Origin: Lutibacter sp.
Lineage (GTDB): Bacteria; Bacteroidota; Bacteroidia; Flavobacteriales; Flavobacteriaceae
Assembly: GCA_030599055.1 (NCBI GenBank)
Contig: JAUVOS010000013.1
Coordinates: 1-18,882 of the forward strand
DNA length: 18,882 nucleotides
Reading direction: 5' to 3'
Below the pieces are notes generated by a model. It was not told where the DNA came from. It ran no database searches and saw only the letters and a list, made by a program, of their open reading frames with translations. A program made the position numbers and the translations under genes. Positions 1-9,900 of the stretch are shown here, piece by piece. How positions within the stretch are numbered: position 1 is the first letter of the stretch; each line of letters begins with the position of its first letter.

Positions 1-663
1 GGACTCATTCCACAAACAAAATTTTTTATAGATTATCTGGGTGAAGGTTTAAGCGGTAGTGTTGAAGGAAAAAGAAGTAAAATAAAAACTTTTAAACTAG
101 GAAATTATTTTTTTAATGATATTACTACCGCCTTTCTAGATTCCATGTCAACCTCTCATGCTCGCTTTTTTAAAGAACGTGATGGAAGTATTGGTTCTCG
201 TTTATTAGAGAGATTTTATGTTATTTTGGACTACCCTCAAAAATCATTATACTTAAAAAAAGCAAAAAGTTTTAGACAAGAGTTTCGCTATAATCGTGCT
301 GGTTTAGGTATTGCATATCACAAAGACGCAAAAGTTTTACATGTTGAAAAGAAATACACGCAAAAAATCACAATTTCTGAGCGAGAAAATAATCAATATA
401 ACGACCTCTTTGATATTTCTTATAAATATGAGCTGAAAAGTCTTTTTAATATTCATTATGTGCGTCCCAACTCTCCCGCTGAAAGAGCCGGAATAAAAAT
501 TGACGATATCATTAAAACCATTAATAACAAACCAGCTTATGAATATCAACTAGGAGAAATTATCAACTTCTTTTATGGTGAAAAAGGAAAAATTATTAAA
601 ATGACTATTGAAAGAGATGGAGTTCCTCATTTTTATGAGTTTAAACTTGAAGCTCCTATTTAG
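1..663 (+). CDS. Aspartyl-protease-like protein with C-terminal PDZ domain (5' end missing)
   Basis: The reading frame is open from the first base of the window, so the true start and the N-terminal lobe lie upstream; the ATG at 145 is internal. The visible 220 residues hold the second half of a retropepsin-like domain. They include a GxxGSxxG-like turn, then DGSIGSRLLERF and VILDYPQKSLYL, the usual end of bacterial pepsin/retropepsin-like proteins (Asp_protease_2 type). A PDZ domain follows, with VRPNSPAERAGIKIDDII and INNKPAYEY, the carboxylate-binding loop and second strand of that fold. Proteins of this build in Bacteroidota are usually exported, but the signal peptide would lie outside the window. 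The catalytic DTG/DSG motif is not visible, so activity cannot be judged. It converges on the aminopeptidase gene. Confidence 0.82.
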   Translation, partial: GLIPQTKFFIDYLGEGLSGSVEGKRSKIKTFKLGNYFFNDITTAFLDSMSTSHARFFKERDGSIGSRLLERFYVILDYPQKSLYLKKAKSFRQEFRYNRAGLGIAYHKDAKVLHVEKKYTQKITISERENNQYNDLFDISYKYELKSLFNIHYVRPNSPAERAGIKIDDIIKTINNKPAYEYQLGEIINFFYGEKGKIIKMTIERDGVPHFYEFKLEAPI

Positions 664-668
664 TGTCC

Positions 669-800
669 GTCAGAAAATGTTGAGTTTGAGGCTTGCGAAG
701 TATTGAAAATAAGGAGTCACGCTTTGTGCGTGATAACTGTTTTCAATACGAGCCTGCCGGCAGGCAGGCAGACGTAACGAAAAAATCGACGTTTTCTGAC
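669..800. repeat. Nested palindromic element between convergent genes
   Basis: The outer arms 669-680 and 789-800 are inverted copies (gtcagaaaatgt / acgttttctgac), with differences that mostly become G-U pairs in RNA. Inside them gtattgaaaa pairs with ttttcaatac (699-708 / 740-749), and the tip is tcacgc-tttgt-gcgtga (717-733). A separate perfect 14-bp palindrome, gcctgccggcaggc (752-765), followed by further caggcag copies, is lodged in the right arm. The element fills the gap between two convergent genes, so it could end transcription from both sides. From memory, similar elements are scattered in flavobacterial genomes; this is not checked here. Confidence 0.7.
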
Positions 801-815
801 AAGTACTATTTAGTT

Positions 816-2210
816 CTACAAATCCTTTAAAAACTGATACAAAAGACGCACTCCGGCACCCGTACCCCCTTTTCCATTATAGGAATTCGCTGTTTCTAAA
901 AATGCAGGCCCCGCTATATCAATATGAATATAAGGATATTTTACAAAGTGTTCTAAGAATTTTCCGGCGGTAATCATCCCAGCATTGGGACCTCCTAAGT
1001 TTTTCATATCAGCAATATCCGATTTTAATTCACTCTTCCATTCATCCCAAAAAGGAAAGCGAAAAACTTTATCATTTGTTTTTTGCCCCGATTGATAGAG
1101 TTTTCTAAAATATACATCTTTGGCATTTCCCATACTGATAGAAGTTTTTGTTCCCAATGCTCTTACGGCTGCTCCTGTTAAAGTTGCTGCATCTATCACT
1201 AATTCTGGTTCGTACTTATTGGCATACGCTAAAGCATCTGCCAAAATCATACGTCCTTCAGCATCGGTATTCAAAACCTCAATAGTTGTTCCATCAAACA
1301 TCGTGATAACATCACCTGGTGCATAAGCTGTTTTCCCGGGTCGGTTATCTGTTGCAGGAATTAAACCTATTACATGTACCGGTATTTTGTTCTTAGCTAA
1401 AGCATCAATAGTAGCTGCCATAGTTGCGGCTCCACCCATATCGCTTTTCATCAAATCCATAGAATGTGCAGTAGGTTTTAAACTCAAACCACCTGTGTCA
1501 TAAACTACTCCTTTTCCAACTAAAACGATTGGTTTTTTGTTTTTGGCATTTTTTGGTTTGTATTCAATTATTGAAAAAGTAGGTGGTATTTCAGAACCTT
1601 TGTTTACGGCTAATAAACCTCCCATTTTTAAGGATTCTATTTTTCCTTTTCCTAAGACTTCAACTTTATAGTTAGTAGCCTTTCCCTTTGCTTTTATTTC
1701 TTCGGCAAGTTGTACTGCATCCAAAAAAGAAACAGGTTCATTAACCATATCACGCGCCCAGTACACAGATTCTATTAAATTTTGTAAATCATTAACGTCT
1801 TTTTGGGTAATAGTTCCGTGAAGTTCTAATTTTTTTATTGTGTTCCGTCTTTTATCAGCATCTTTAAAGTATTTTAAAAATTGATAATCTGATAATAAAA
1901 AACCTTCTGCAAAGGCTAGCATTTTTTCAGAATTTCCACCAGAGACTGTTACTTCTTTATAATGTTTTTTTAAAGTATCATGCGTTGAAAAGGCAGCTCT
2001 ACGAATTTTATCAAGATCTTTCTTTATTGTTTTAACAACAAAAATGTAGCCATTCGTGCTTTTTACGTACTGCATGTCTTCGTCTTTCCAATACTTTCTA
2101 AAATAATTAAAGTCATCATTGGACAGTTTTCCTTTTAGGTCATCTATTTTATCAGCTAGAAAAACAATGTTTTTATTTTTCTGTAAAGATTTAATTATAT
2201 TTAGTTTCAT
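816..2210 (-). CDS. M17 family leucyl aminopeptidase (464 aa)
   Basis: A cytosolic, two-metal leucyl aminopeptidase that removes N-terminal residues from peptides. The M17 signature NTDAEGR is at residues 314-320. The expected metal and catalytic residues are in place: Lys233 and Asp238 in GKGVVYDTGG, Asp257 in MKSDMGG, Asp316, Glu318 and Arg320. The N-terminal domain (about 1-160) is poorly conserved, as is usual in the family; the C-terminal catalytic domain is complete. The start is taken as the ATG at 2210. A TTG nine codons upstream (2237) keeps the frame open but overlaps the likely -7 promoter box. Length is normal for M17. The gene stands alone, divergent from the CYTH gene and convergent with the protease/PDZ gene. 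The Bacteroidota version is divergent from E. coli PepA, so no symbol is given. Confidence 0.93.
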   Translation of the reverse strand: MKLNIIKSLQKNKNIVFLADKIDDLKGKLSNDDFNYFRKYWKDEDMQYVKSTNGYIFVVKTIKKDLDKIRRAAFSTHDTLKKHYKEVTVSGGNSEKMLAFAEGFLLSDYQFLKYFKDADKRRNTIKKLELHGTITQKDVNDLQNLIESVYWARDMVNEPVSFLDAVQLAEEIKAKGKATNYKVEVLGKGKIESLKMGGLLAVNKGSEIPPTFSIIEYKPKNAKNKKPIVLVGKGVVYDTGGLSLKPTAHSMDLMKSDMGGAATMAATIDALAKNKIPVHVIGLIPATDNRPGKTAYAPGDVITMFDGTTIEVLNTDAEGRMILADALAYANKYEPELVIDAATLTGAAVRALGTKTSISMGNAKDVYFRKLYQSGQKTNDKVFRFPFWDEWKSELKSDIADMKNLGGPNAGMITAGKFLEHFVKYPYIHIDIAGPAFLETANSYNGKGGTGAGVRLLYQFLKDL

Positions 2211-2234
2211 GGTTCTATATTTTTTAAATGTATA

Positions 2235-2242
2235 CAAAGGTC
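2235..2242 (-). promoter_or_regulatory. Probable -7 box of the aminopeptidase gene
   Basis: Read on the minus strand this is GACCTTTG followed by TATA, one mismatch from the Bacteroidota -7 consensus TAnnTTTG, about 25 nt before the ATG at 2210. It overlaps the TTG alternative start, which argues for the ATG. No clear -33 element is visible. Confidence 0.45.
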
Positions 2243-2280
2243 GTGAAAAAGATTAAAATACGCTTTACTAAAAATGCTTG

Positions 2281-2288
2281 TATCTTTG
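2281..2288 (+). promoter_or_regulatory. -7 promoter box of the CYTH gene
   Basis: TATCTTTG is an exact match to TAnnTTTG, 17 nt before the ATG at 2306. Transcription would start just downstream of the box and leave a short leader. The -33 element is not clear. Confidence 0.6.
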
Positions 2289-2305
2289 TATTTTAACAAA
2301 CACCT

Positions 2306-2782
2306 ATGTCCAACCAAGAAATAGAACGGAAATTTTTAGTAAAAGGAGATTTTAAAGAATTAGCCATTGATCATTTTGACGTTATTCAAGGCTATCTTTC
2401 AAGAGCTCCTAAGCGGGCAGTTCGGATACGAATTATTGGAAAGATAGCTTTTCTCACAATTAAAGGAATTGGAAGTGAAAATGGCACTACTCGTTTTGAA
2501 TGGGAAAAGAGAATTCAGTTTTCAGACGCTAAGGATTTAATAAAAATTTGTAAACGTGGAATGATTAAAAAAACACGTTATATCATACCCGCTAATGACA
2601 ACTTGTTTTTCGAAGTCGATGAATTTTTTGGACGAAACAAAGGTTTGGTAATGGCTGAAATCGAACTTCCCACAGAAAATACTTTTTTCCAAAAACCCGA
2701 TTGGTTAGGAAAAGAAGTAACAGGTGACAAACGCTACTATAATTCGAGGCTGGCTAAAAAACCGTTTAAAGAATGGGGATGA
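2306..2782 (+). CDS. CYTH-domain triphosphate tunnel metalloenzyme (158 aa)
   Basis: A member of the CYTH/TTM superfamily, whose eight-stranded tunnel binds triphosphate compounds and divalent metal. Bacterial members include inorganic triphosphatases, thiamine-triphosphatase-like enzymes and class IV adenylate cyclases. The hallmark charged pairs are all visible: EIERKF at 5-10 (the ExExK motif), VRIR at 39-42, TIK at 51-53, FEWE around 64-67, KTRY at 89-92, EVDEF at 103-107, AEIELP at 117-122, and a closing DKRYYN. Its length of about 155 residues matches the short single-domain bacterial triphosphatases rather than multidomain YgiF-type proteins. No CHAD domain or partner is adjacent. The exact substrate cannot be told from sequence; tripolyphosphatase is the likeliest by similarity in size and motif set. 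The hydrolase gene follows on the same strand after 171 bp of repeats. Confidence 0.88.
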   Translation: MSNQEIERKFLVKGDFKELAIDHFDVIQGYLSRAPKRAVRIRIIGKIAFLTIKGIGSENGTTRFEWEKRIQFSDAKDLIKICKRGMIKKTRYIIPANDNLFFEVDEFFGRNKGLVMAEIELPTENTFFQKPDWLGKEVTGDKRYYNSRLAKKPFKEWG

Positions 2783-2866
2783 TATGCGCTGTACGCGGCA
2801 CGCAATACGCGGTATGCGATACGCGGTATGCTGTATGCGGTACGCGATACGCAGTACGCAGTACGC
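2783..2866. repeat. Heptanucleotide tandem array, consensus nRTAYGC (about 12 units)
   Basis: Directly after the CYTH stop codon the sequence falls into 7-bp units in unbroken phase. Most end in TACGC or TATGC; for example ggtatgc, gatacgc, ggtatgc, tgtatgc, ggtacgc, gatacgc, agtacgc, agtacgc fill 2811-2866. The first units (2783-2803) are more degenerate. The same consensus recurs at 10387-10435. Confidence 0.88.
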
Positions 2867-2900
2867 AATTGTCAATGCCTAAATAGTACACAATAAACAC

Positions 2901-2940
2901 AAAGCGTAAAGCGTAAAGCGTAAAGCCCAAAGCCCAAAGC
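2901..2940. repeat. Second heptanucleotide array, aaagcgt x3 then aaagccc x2
   Basis: Three exact aaagcgt units (2901-2921) are followed by two exact aaagccc units (2922-2935) and a partial one, ending 13 nt before the hydrolase ATG. The gcgta core is the reverse complement of the TACGC core of the neighbouring array, so the two arrays face each other. A short gggctttgggc copy lies at 11974-11985 in the opposite orientation. Confidence 0.88.
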
Positions 2941-2953
2941 AATAAAAAAAAAT

Positions 2954-3922
2954 ATGCCAATCCTAAAGAATTTTCAATTTACACCTTCTCTATTCTTTAG
3001 AAATAAGCATTTTAATACACTATATCGTTACTATCGATCGACTATTCAAATTGATTATAAAGGAGAAAGGTTAAAAACCCTTGATAAGGATTTTATCGAT
3101 TTAGACATTTCATCTGTTCAATCTAAGAAGGCAATTCTAGCTATTCACGGCTTGGAAGGAAGTTCAAACTCTAGTTATATAAAATCTTTAACTCATATTG
3201 CTAATCAGCAAAATTACGATGTAATTGCCATGAATTTAAGAGGTTGTAGTGGTGTGCCAAACTTGTTTCTTTCGTCATATCACAGTGGTAAAACTTCTGA
3301 TTTATTGGAAGTAATTCAGTATATCGAACAAAAAAAAATTTATAAAAGCATTCATATCGTTGGTTATAGTCTCGGCGGAAATCTCGCATTAAAACTTATG
3401 GGAGAATCTATAAATTCGCTACCCAAAATTGTAAAATCAGCCGTTGCGATTTCCACTCCTTGTGATTTAGAAGGAGGAGCAAAAGAATTGAATACGTTTT
3501 CTAATAGCTTGTACCAATTTAAATTTTTAAAAACACTAAAAAATAAAGTAAAACTACAATACAAAAAGAATCCTATTTCCAGTATTAATCTAAAAAGAGT
3601 TCTTAATACAAAAAGCTTAGTTGAATACGATGCGTTTTTTACAGCACCAATAAATGGTTTTAAAAACGCAACTGATTATTATACACAATCAAGTTGCAAA
3701 CAATTTCTTAAAGACATACGCAAACCCTGTTTACTAATTTCGTCTTTAGATGATCCGTTTTTAAATGATGATTGTTATCCATTTGATGAAGCAAAGAAAA
3801 GTGAGTTCTTTCACTTATTAACCACAAAATATGGTGGTCATGTTGGGTTTTCTTCCAGTTTTAATGCGAAAAATAATTTTTGGTTGGAGAATAAAATCTT
3901 AGATTTTATCAAAAAGCATTGA
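2954..3922 (+). CDS. YheT-family alpha/beta hydrolase (322 aa)
   Basis: A serine hydrolase of the YheT/ABHD1-3-like esterase family, probably cytoplasmic since no signal peptide is visible. HGLEGSS (from residue 65) is the family's oxyanion-hole loop. GYSLGGN carries the nucleophile Ser139. LDDPFL holds the acid (Asp266 or Asp267), and YGGHVGF holds the catalytic His296, giving a complete triad in the right order. RGCSG near 96-100 is also typical. The natural substrate of bacterial YheT proteins is not established; carboxylesterase activity on short acyl esters is inferred from the fold. It lies 171 bp after the CYTH gene, separated by heptamer repeats. No TAnnTTTG box stands before it, so co-transcription with the CYTH gene is possible. 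A strong hairpin follows the stop codon. Confidence 0.9.
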   Translation: MPILKNFQFTPSLFFRNKHFNTLYRYYRSTIQIDYKGERLKTLDKDFIDLDISSVQSKKAILAIHGLEGSSNSSYIKSLTHIANQQNYDVIAMNLRGCSGVPNLFLSSYHSGKTSDLLEVIQYIEQKKIYKSIHIVGYSLGGNLALKLMGESINSLPKIVKSAVAISTPCDLEGGAKELNTFSNSLYQFKFLKTLKNKVKLQYKKNPISSINLKRVLNTKSLVEYDAFFTAPINGFKNATDYYTQSSCKQFLKDIRKPCLLISSLDDPFLNDDCYPFDEAKKSEFFHLLTTKYGGHVGFSSSFNAKNNFWLENKILDFIKKH

Positions 3923-3928
3923 TGTTTC

Positions 3929-3959
3929 GTGATACGATGACTCGAAGTCATCGTATCAC
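3929..3959. terminator. Perfect 14-bp hairpin between convergent genes
   Basis: gtgatacgatgact (3929-3942) and agtcatcgtatcac (3946-3959) are exact inverted copies around the loop cga. It lies between the hydrolase stop (3922) and the macroglobulin stop (3965), so it is best read as a two-way transcription stop. There is no run of T on either side, so it is not a textbook intrinsic terminator. Confidence 0.65.
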
Positions 3960-3964
3960 TGGAA

Positions 3965-6900
3965 CTAATTCTTAATTACAACTCTCACTCCTTCACTATG
4001 GCTACTAAATTCAGGTGCATACATAGATTGAATAGTCGTAATCCCATTACTAAAGTCACCAGCATTGTTGACACGTAAATCATATTCAAACACATAAATT
4101 CCTTTTGGTAAATAGTCAATAAAGAAATTGGTACTGGCATCTTTGGTGCTTTCATAATATCCCAAACCATCTTGCCATTTGTATTGTGACAATACATTTA
4201 CCGGTTCAAAACCGCTGGCACGCATATCTTTCATGTGGATAAACTCCATAGCTCTATCAACTTTTAGTTCGATACGAACTCTAACTAAATCACCTAACTG
4301 AAGCTCCGTTTTATCGATAATTTCTGCTAATTGCTCTCCTCTATCCGTATTCGATTTAAGGAATAGTTTTTTACTGAGTTGCAATGGGGTTTTTGCGTGT
4401 GTTATCTTGTCTAAATCCTCAAAATACTGCCAATAAAGTGCGCCCCATGCGATTCCTTTACTTTCTTTAGAAATAGCTACATCTGCCATCGCTGGAGTGA
4501 TTTCAGATCCATTCCATGAAGTTTTAAAATAACCGGTTCCTGCTTCGACTTTACTGTGCTCTAGTTCTAAAGGATTTATAGTTTGATCTGCCACTTTAAT
4601 CGTAACAAAATCTGAAGTTTCTAGCCAATCAGTACCTTGTAACAACAAAGCATAAATGGCTTCTGTGGTTGCTTTGGTCGTTTTCCAACGATTCGTTTGT
4701 TTGTTTTTTAACAACCAAATTTTTAAATTATCAACAGTTTTCGTGTCATTTTTAATTTCGGTAAACACCTCTATCATCAAGGCTTGTGTTTCAATTGGTG
4801 CTTGATACCAATACCAACTACTGGTATTTTCTTTCCAATACATACCCAATTCTTCACTTGTGATACTGTTTTCTTTTAAAGATGCTAAAATCTTGTTTGC
4901 AACTGCATTTTGATCATTTCTATAAGCTACCAAACTAATGAGCCCTTTGGAATACAGATTGAAATTATTCCAATATTTATAAGCTTGATTTGTATAATAA
5001 GCTACCGCCGGTTGTACGCTGCTACGTATTTTCTTGTCTTTAAAGAAACTTCGTGTATATAAGTAGTGAACTTGAAAATGTGACGTATTGTTTTTAGTTA
5101 AATACTCCTCGTATTTTTTTTGCCCTTTTTTCTTGTTATTTTCTTTATCCCTTATTATTTGAGCACGTTTTAAAAGCTTTTCATAGTCTTTTTTAATCTC
5201 ATTGTCTAGATATTTAATTGCGTTATCTGTCATCTCGACTCCGCTCGATGACCGTTCAACTTCGCTCGATGAGCGTTCGACTTCGCTCGATGACCCATTT
5301 TTAACACCTAACTTATCAAGATGTCCAAAACCGGAAATAATATGTTGCGTGATATATCTGTTGGCATAACGGCTTCCTTTAAACCAAGGAAAACCTCCAT
5401 TAGACATTTGCAGTTGTTCCAACTTTTTCAAGGCTTGTTTTTGCTCTGATTTCATCTTATTTAAATCAAATAATAAGGCGATACGTTTTTTCTGTTCGCT
5501 TTCACTTTGTGCATCGCGTAACCATGGTGTTTCTTGAATAATCAATGATTTTAATTCTTGATTTTTTTCTAAGTTAGAAAGTAGAGCATCTGAATTTTTC
5601 CATTGTTTAAATACTTCTTGAATTCGCGGATTTGAATTGGCAATATGACTCGCCAACGTATTGGCATAATATCTAGAAAATATTTGCTCCGAACACGCAT
5701 GCGGATACTCCATTAAATAAGGTAAAGCCTGCACAGCATACCAAGCAGGATTTGAAGTAACCTCTAAAGTTAACTTGTGATTTTTTAGTGTTTTTGATGT
5801 ATTATTCTTTAATTTATCTAAACTAAAAGTCTTTGTTTGATTCGATCGTACCCACATCGGTAAAGTTTCTGTAATCAGCATTCTATTGGATAAAACAGGT
5901 AATACATTTTGCTCTCCATCAGAATAATCTCCAGCTTTCGCTATTATTTTATACTGAACTGCTTGTACATCATCAGGAATACTTAGATTCCAAGAGACAT
6001 TTGTGTTGCCTTGTGCATTAATAGTAAAACTCTGTAGTCCCTCTCTGTCACTTCGTGACATCTCTCCCAAAGGGAGAGAATTATCCGTACTTCTAAATAA
6101 ATTTTGAGCAATATCTTTACCAGTTATAGCATCAAATAATTGTAATTCAGCGTGTCCTTCCAAAACTTTATCTGTAAGATTTGCAATCTTTGAACTGATA
6201 ATAATTTTATCGCCTTCTCGTAAAAATCTTGGTGGATTTGGTAAAACCATCAATTCTTTTTGAGTAACAGTTTCCATAGATTTTACAACCGTATTCAAAT
6301 CTTTAGTATGTGCTAATAGCTGCAATTTCCATTTTGTTAAACTTTCAGGAGTCGTAAACTCAAAACTGACATTACCTTCTTCATCTGTTGTTAAATGCGG
6401 GAAGAAAAAAGCGGTTTCGTTAAAGTTGGTTCTGATTTTTACATTTGAAAAATCTGTGTTTTCCTCTTGTGGACTTTCTATACTTTCTTCTTTATCTTGT
6501 TCAACTGCTCCATTGGCATAATCAGCTCCATCCATACTTTCATCCATTGGGGCAGCCGCTACTTCTCCTTTTGCCATTAAAGCTCTACCTCTTTTTGGTT
6601 TTCCTTTACTTTCCTCAGTAATTTCCATTTCTTCAACTGCATTTAAAATGCCAATCCTACTATAATGATCTCTTCCAAAAGACAATCCAAACCAATTTAA
6701 AGCATCATAATTTTGAGGCGTAATAGATGTATATTTAAAAGATTTTTGAAAAACTCTAAAATTACTGTTTCCAAAGCTATTATGACCACGGCTGTTTGTC
6801 GCTGTATGATAATATTTGTGGTAAATAGGTTTAAAAGACCAATGGTGTTTTTTGAATTGCTCTAGGCTTGCATCGTACATACTTGTCAATATTTCCGTAA

Positions 6901-9900
6901 CCACTTTGTCTCCCTTTGGCCCTTTAATTTTAAAACTCCAGGTTTCTTCTTGCCCAGGTTGTAACTTATCTCTAAAAGTTAGGGTTTCTATTTCTAATTC
7001 AGTTTTTGGATAAGGAACACTAACTAGAAGGCTACCACTTTCAAAAGAATTGTAATTTACAAAGTGATAACGAATTGCAAAGCCACCAATATCCTCTTTT
7101 TGTACGGGTATAGCAATTGTTTTTATTTCGTTGTTTAGGTGTAACAATTCCGTTCTAACAATTTTATGATTCTTTTCTACATCAACGAGCACTGTCATAT
7201 CATTGGAAGCTGTTCCTAAATGTACTACAACTTTTTCACCGGCTTTGTACTCCTTTTTATCTAGTTTGATATAAAAAAGTTGTTTATCTGCCACTTTTAT
7301 ATCAACGTCACTAAAGACTTCAAATTGGGTTTTGTCTGTGATTTTTTGATCAAAATTATCTTTGCTTTCTACTACTGCAATATATTTTCCAGATTCCCAT
7401 CCTTTTATTCTTTTAAGTCGGATTTCCTTTTCCTTATCGGTATTAAATTTGATTTCAAAAATCGGCTCCATAGTATCCGTAGAAAATAAGTCTTTAGATT
7501 CATACGAATCGTGTGGAAATTGCTGTTCAAATTCAGCTTTTGAAATATCTTGATAGTCGGGTGCGTTCCAAGGTCGTTTACGATAGACTTTTTTTGAGGA
7601 AGCTACTTTATATATCTTTAAAACTCCTTTTGCGGGAGCAAATTCGCCGTTTAAATTTTTAGTGTCAATTGTGAGCTTATTCTCCTTGCTTTCTTTATCA
7701 ATTTTTTCATCAATAACAATACTTGCTATAAGCGTATGATAACCCACATTTACTACAGTTGATGTGCTTCGTGTTTCTCCATTAACATCTGTGATGTCAG
7801 CATTAATTCTATAATTGAAAACAGGCAGATCTTTTGCAGAAATGCTTTTATCAGGTTGCGCTAAAAAGACTATTTCAAATTCGCCCTTTTCGTTTGTCGT
7901 CACTTCACCATGTGAAATTTCCTGTGCTTCTGATCGATTCCAATAGGGTCTGTACCAATACCACCATTTTGGATATTGCACTTGTCGTTTGACGGTATAA
8001 ACCACCTTTGCATTCGAAATTGTAGAACCGGCATAAGCTGTAGCCACTCCTTTTATGGTTACATTTTCATCAAGTTTGAACGTTTCTTTAATTTTGTTGA
8101 AAGAAGCCGAAAATTTAGGTCGTTTGTATTCTTCAACTGAAAAACCAACTCTTCCAGAAATTTGATCATTTCTACGAAATATCTGTTTGTTTTTAGAACT
8201 ATGTTTAGAATCAACTACTATCTCATAGTTCCCTGTCAAACCGTTGTTTGGCAATATAAATTCGCCACTAAAAGAACCAAATTCGTTTGTAGTTAATATT
8301 GACGAAACGACATCTTGGTAATTGGCATCTTTTAGCGTAATCATGATATCCTTATCTGCAATCACTTTCGACTTATTTTCATATTGAGAGACTGCTATTC
8401 CTTTAAAATAAACGGTTTGAGAAGGTCTGTAAATGCTTCTATCTGTAAATAAGAAAACATGATTGTTATTAAATTCAGTTTCCTTACCGCGATGCCCCGG
8501 ATTGTATAATCTATAATACCTAAAAAGACCAATATCATCTTTGTGATTTACTGTTATTTCAACTTGATTGTGATGTGCATTTGGCGTATAACTTATAAAT
8601 CCGTTTTTGTCTGTGATAAATGTTTTATCAATAGGCTTGTTTGAATAACGTGCATTTTTATTTCTGAGGTTTACCTTTGCATCTTGTAGAGGTTTTCCTG
8701 AATATCTATTGAGTGCTTGATATCTATAGGTTCTTTCTTGATTGCTTTCTACAAGTGCTATATCGGTGGCCTGAATAAATGAATATGCATACGAAGCATC
8801 ATCATTAAAATCTGCATCTTTGGATGCTAAAATCAAATAATGACCTTGTGGTAATTGTGGCAAAACTACTTCCGTATTATGTAGTTGGTAATCATTTTCA
8901 TTTTTTAAATTCACTTCAAAACTTGTAAGAGTTTTAAACTTATTGATATAGTCTATTTTTTTTCTTTGATTGTATTTTCGTTGGATACTTTCTTCAACAT
9001 TGGGTGCAATTTCTTGAACTTTAAAATACAATTTCTCTACATTTTTATAGGAAACCAATAATCTACTCGGCTTATTGGTTTCAATAAAATTTTCATTCGT
9101 AATGCTTAGCGAAGGACGAAGAATGTTGCTTTTTAAATTTTCACATTTTTTAGCTCCGGTTGATTTTGGATATTTTTCAATTGCAGTAATACAAATCTCC
9201 AAAGCTTCCCGCAACATAAATTGGTTTTTTTTATTTTCGTCCGTCTTGTAGTTTTGTGCTAATCTTTGGTATTCTAGGGCGATTCGGTAATCTATCTCCG
9301 TGGATATTTCATCCTGCTTGTATTCTTTTTTTAAAGCCAAAAGTGTTTGTAAATAGGTCGCATCTACTCCGTCGAATCTTGCATTGGTTTTTACAAATTT
9401 TAATCTATTTAGTGTTAGGTCAACAAGTGGTTTTGTGTTTTTATTTCTATGGTGAAAAAGTGTTAGATTTTTATAGAGTTTTAAAGCTTGTAATTTTTGT
9501 GATAAAGTATCTTTTGAGGAGAAATCTATTTTTATAAAAGTAGTATTATTCCCTAGCATATCAGGATCATCAATTTCGAATTTATAACTAGGTTGTGCCA
9601 AATTACTTTCACCTGTTGTATAAAAACCGATGGCATTATACGCTAAAAAATCATATAAAGTAGGTCGGTAAACTGTGGATTCCTTTTGTTTGAGAAGTAT
9701 CTCTTTAAAATCATCTATTGATTCTTGTTGCGCTAGCAGTCCATTTTGTAATGAATTTTGAAAGTGTACATGTATTTCTTTAAAAATTGTGTGTAAATCC
9801 CATGTTCTAAAGTCATTTTCATCTACTTTCTCAGCTGTATTGGTTCGGTTGTAAAATTGCCATCTGTTTTGTTGGAAATACTGCCAATATAAACTTGCCA

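Noticed and set aside
669..800. Miniature insertion element with target-site duplication
   Set aside because: No convincing duplicated flank and no transposase end could be seen by eye, so it is left as a palindromic repeat.
2211..2237. Longer aminopeptidase starting at TTG 2237
   Set aside because: The TTG overlaps the likely -7 box, and an ATG at 2210 lies before the conserved part.
2783..2940. CRISPR array
   Set aside because: Units are 7 bp with no spacers and no cas genes are nearby.
2766..2960. Minus-strand open frame of 64 codons with a TAYRVPH-type repeat
   Set aside because: It is only the translation of the heptamer arrays (7 bp x 3 = 7 codons). Repeat DNA with no start context explains it fully.
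9256..9537. Plus-strand frame of 93 codons inside the macroglobulin gene
   Set aside because: It is a shadow of the coding strand, with no signal, motif or promoter of its own; the same holds for the other short frames at 7280-7553.
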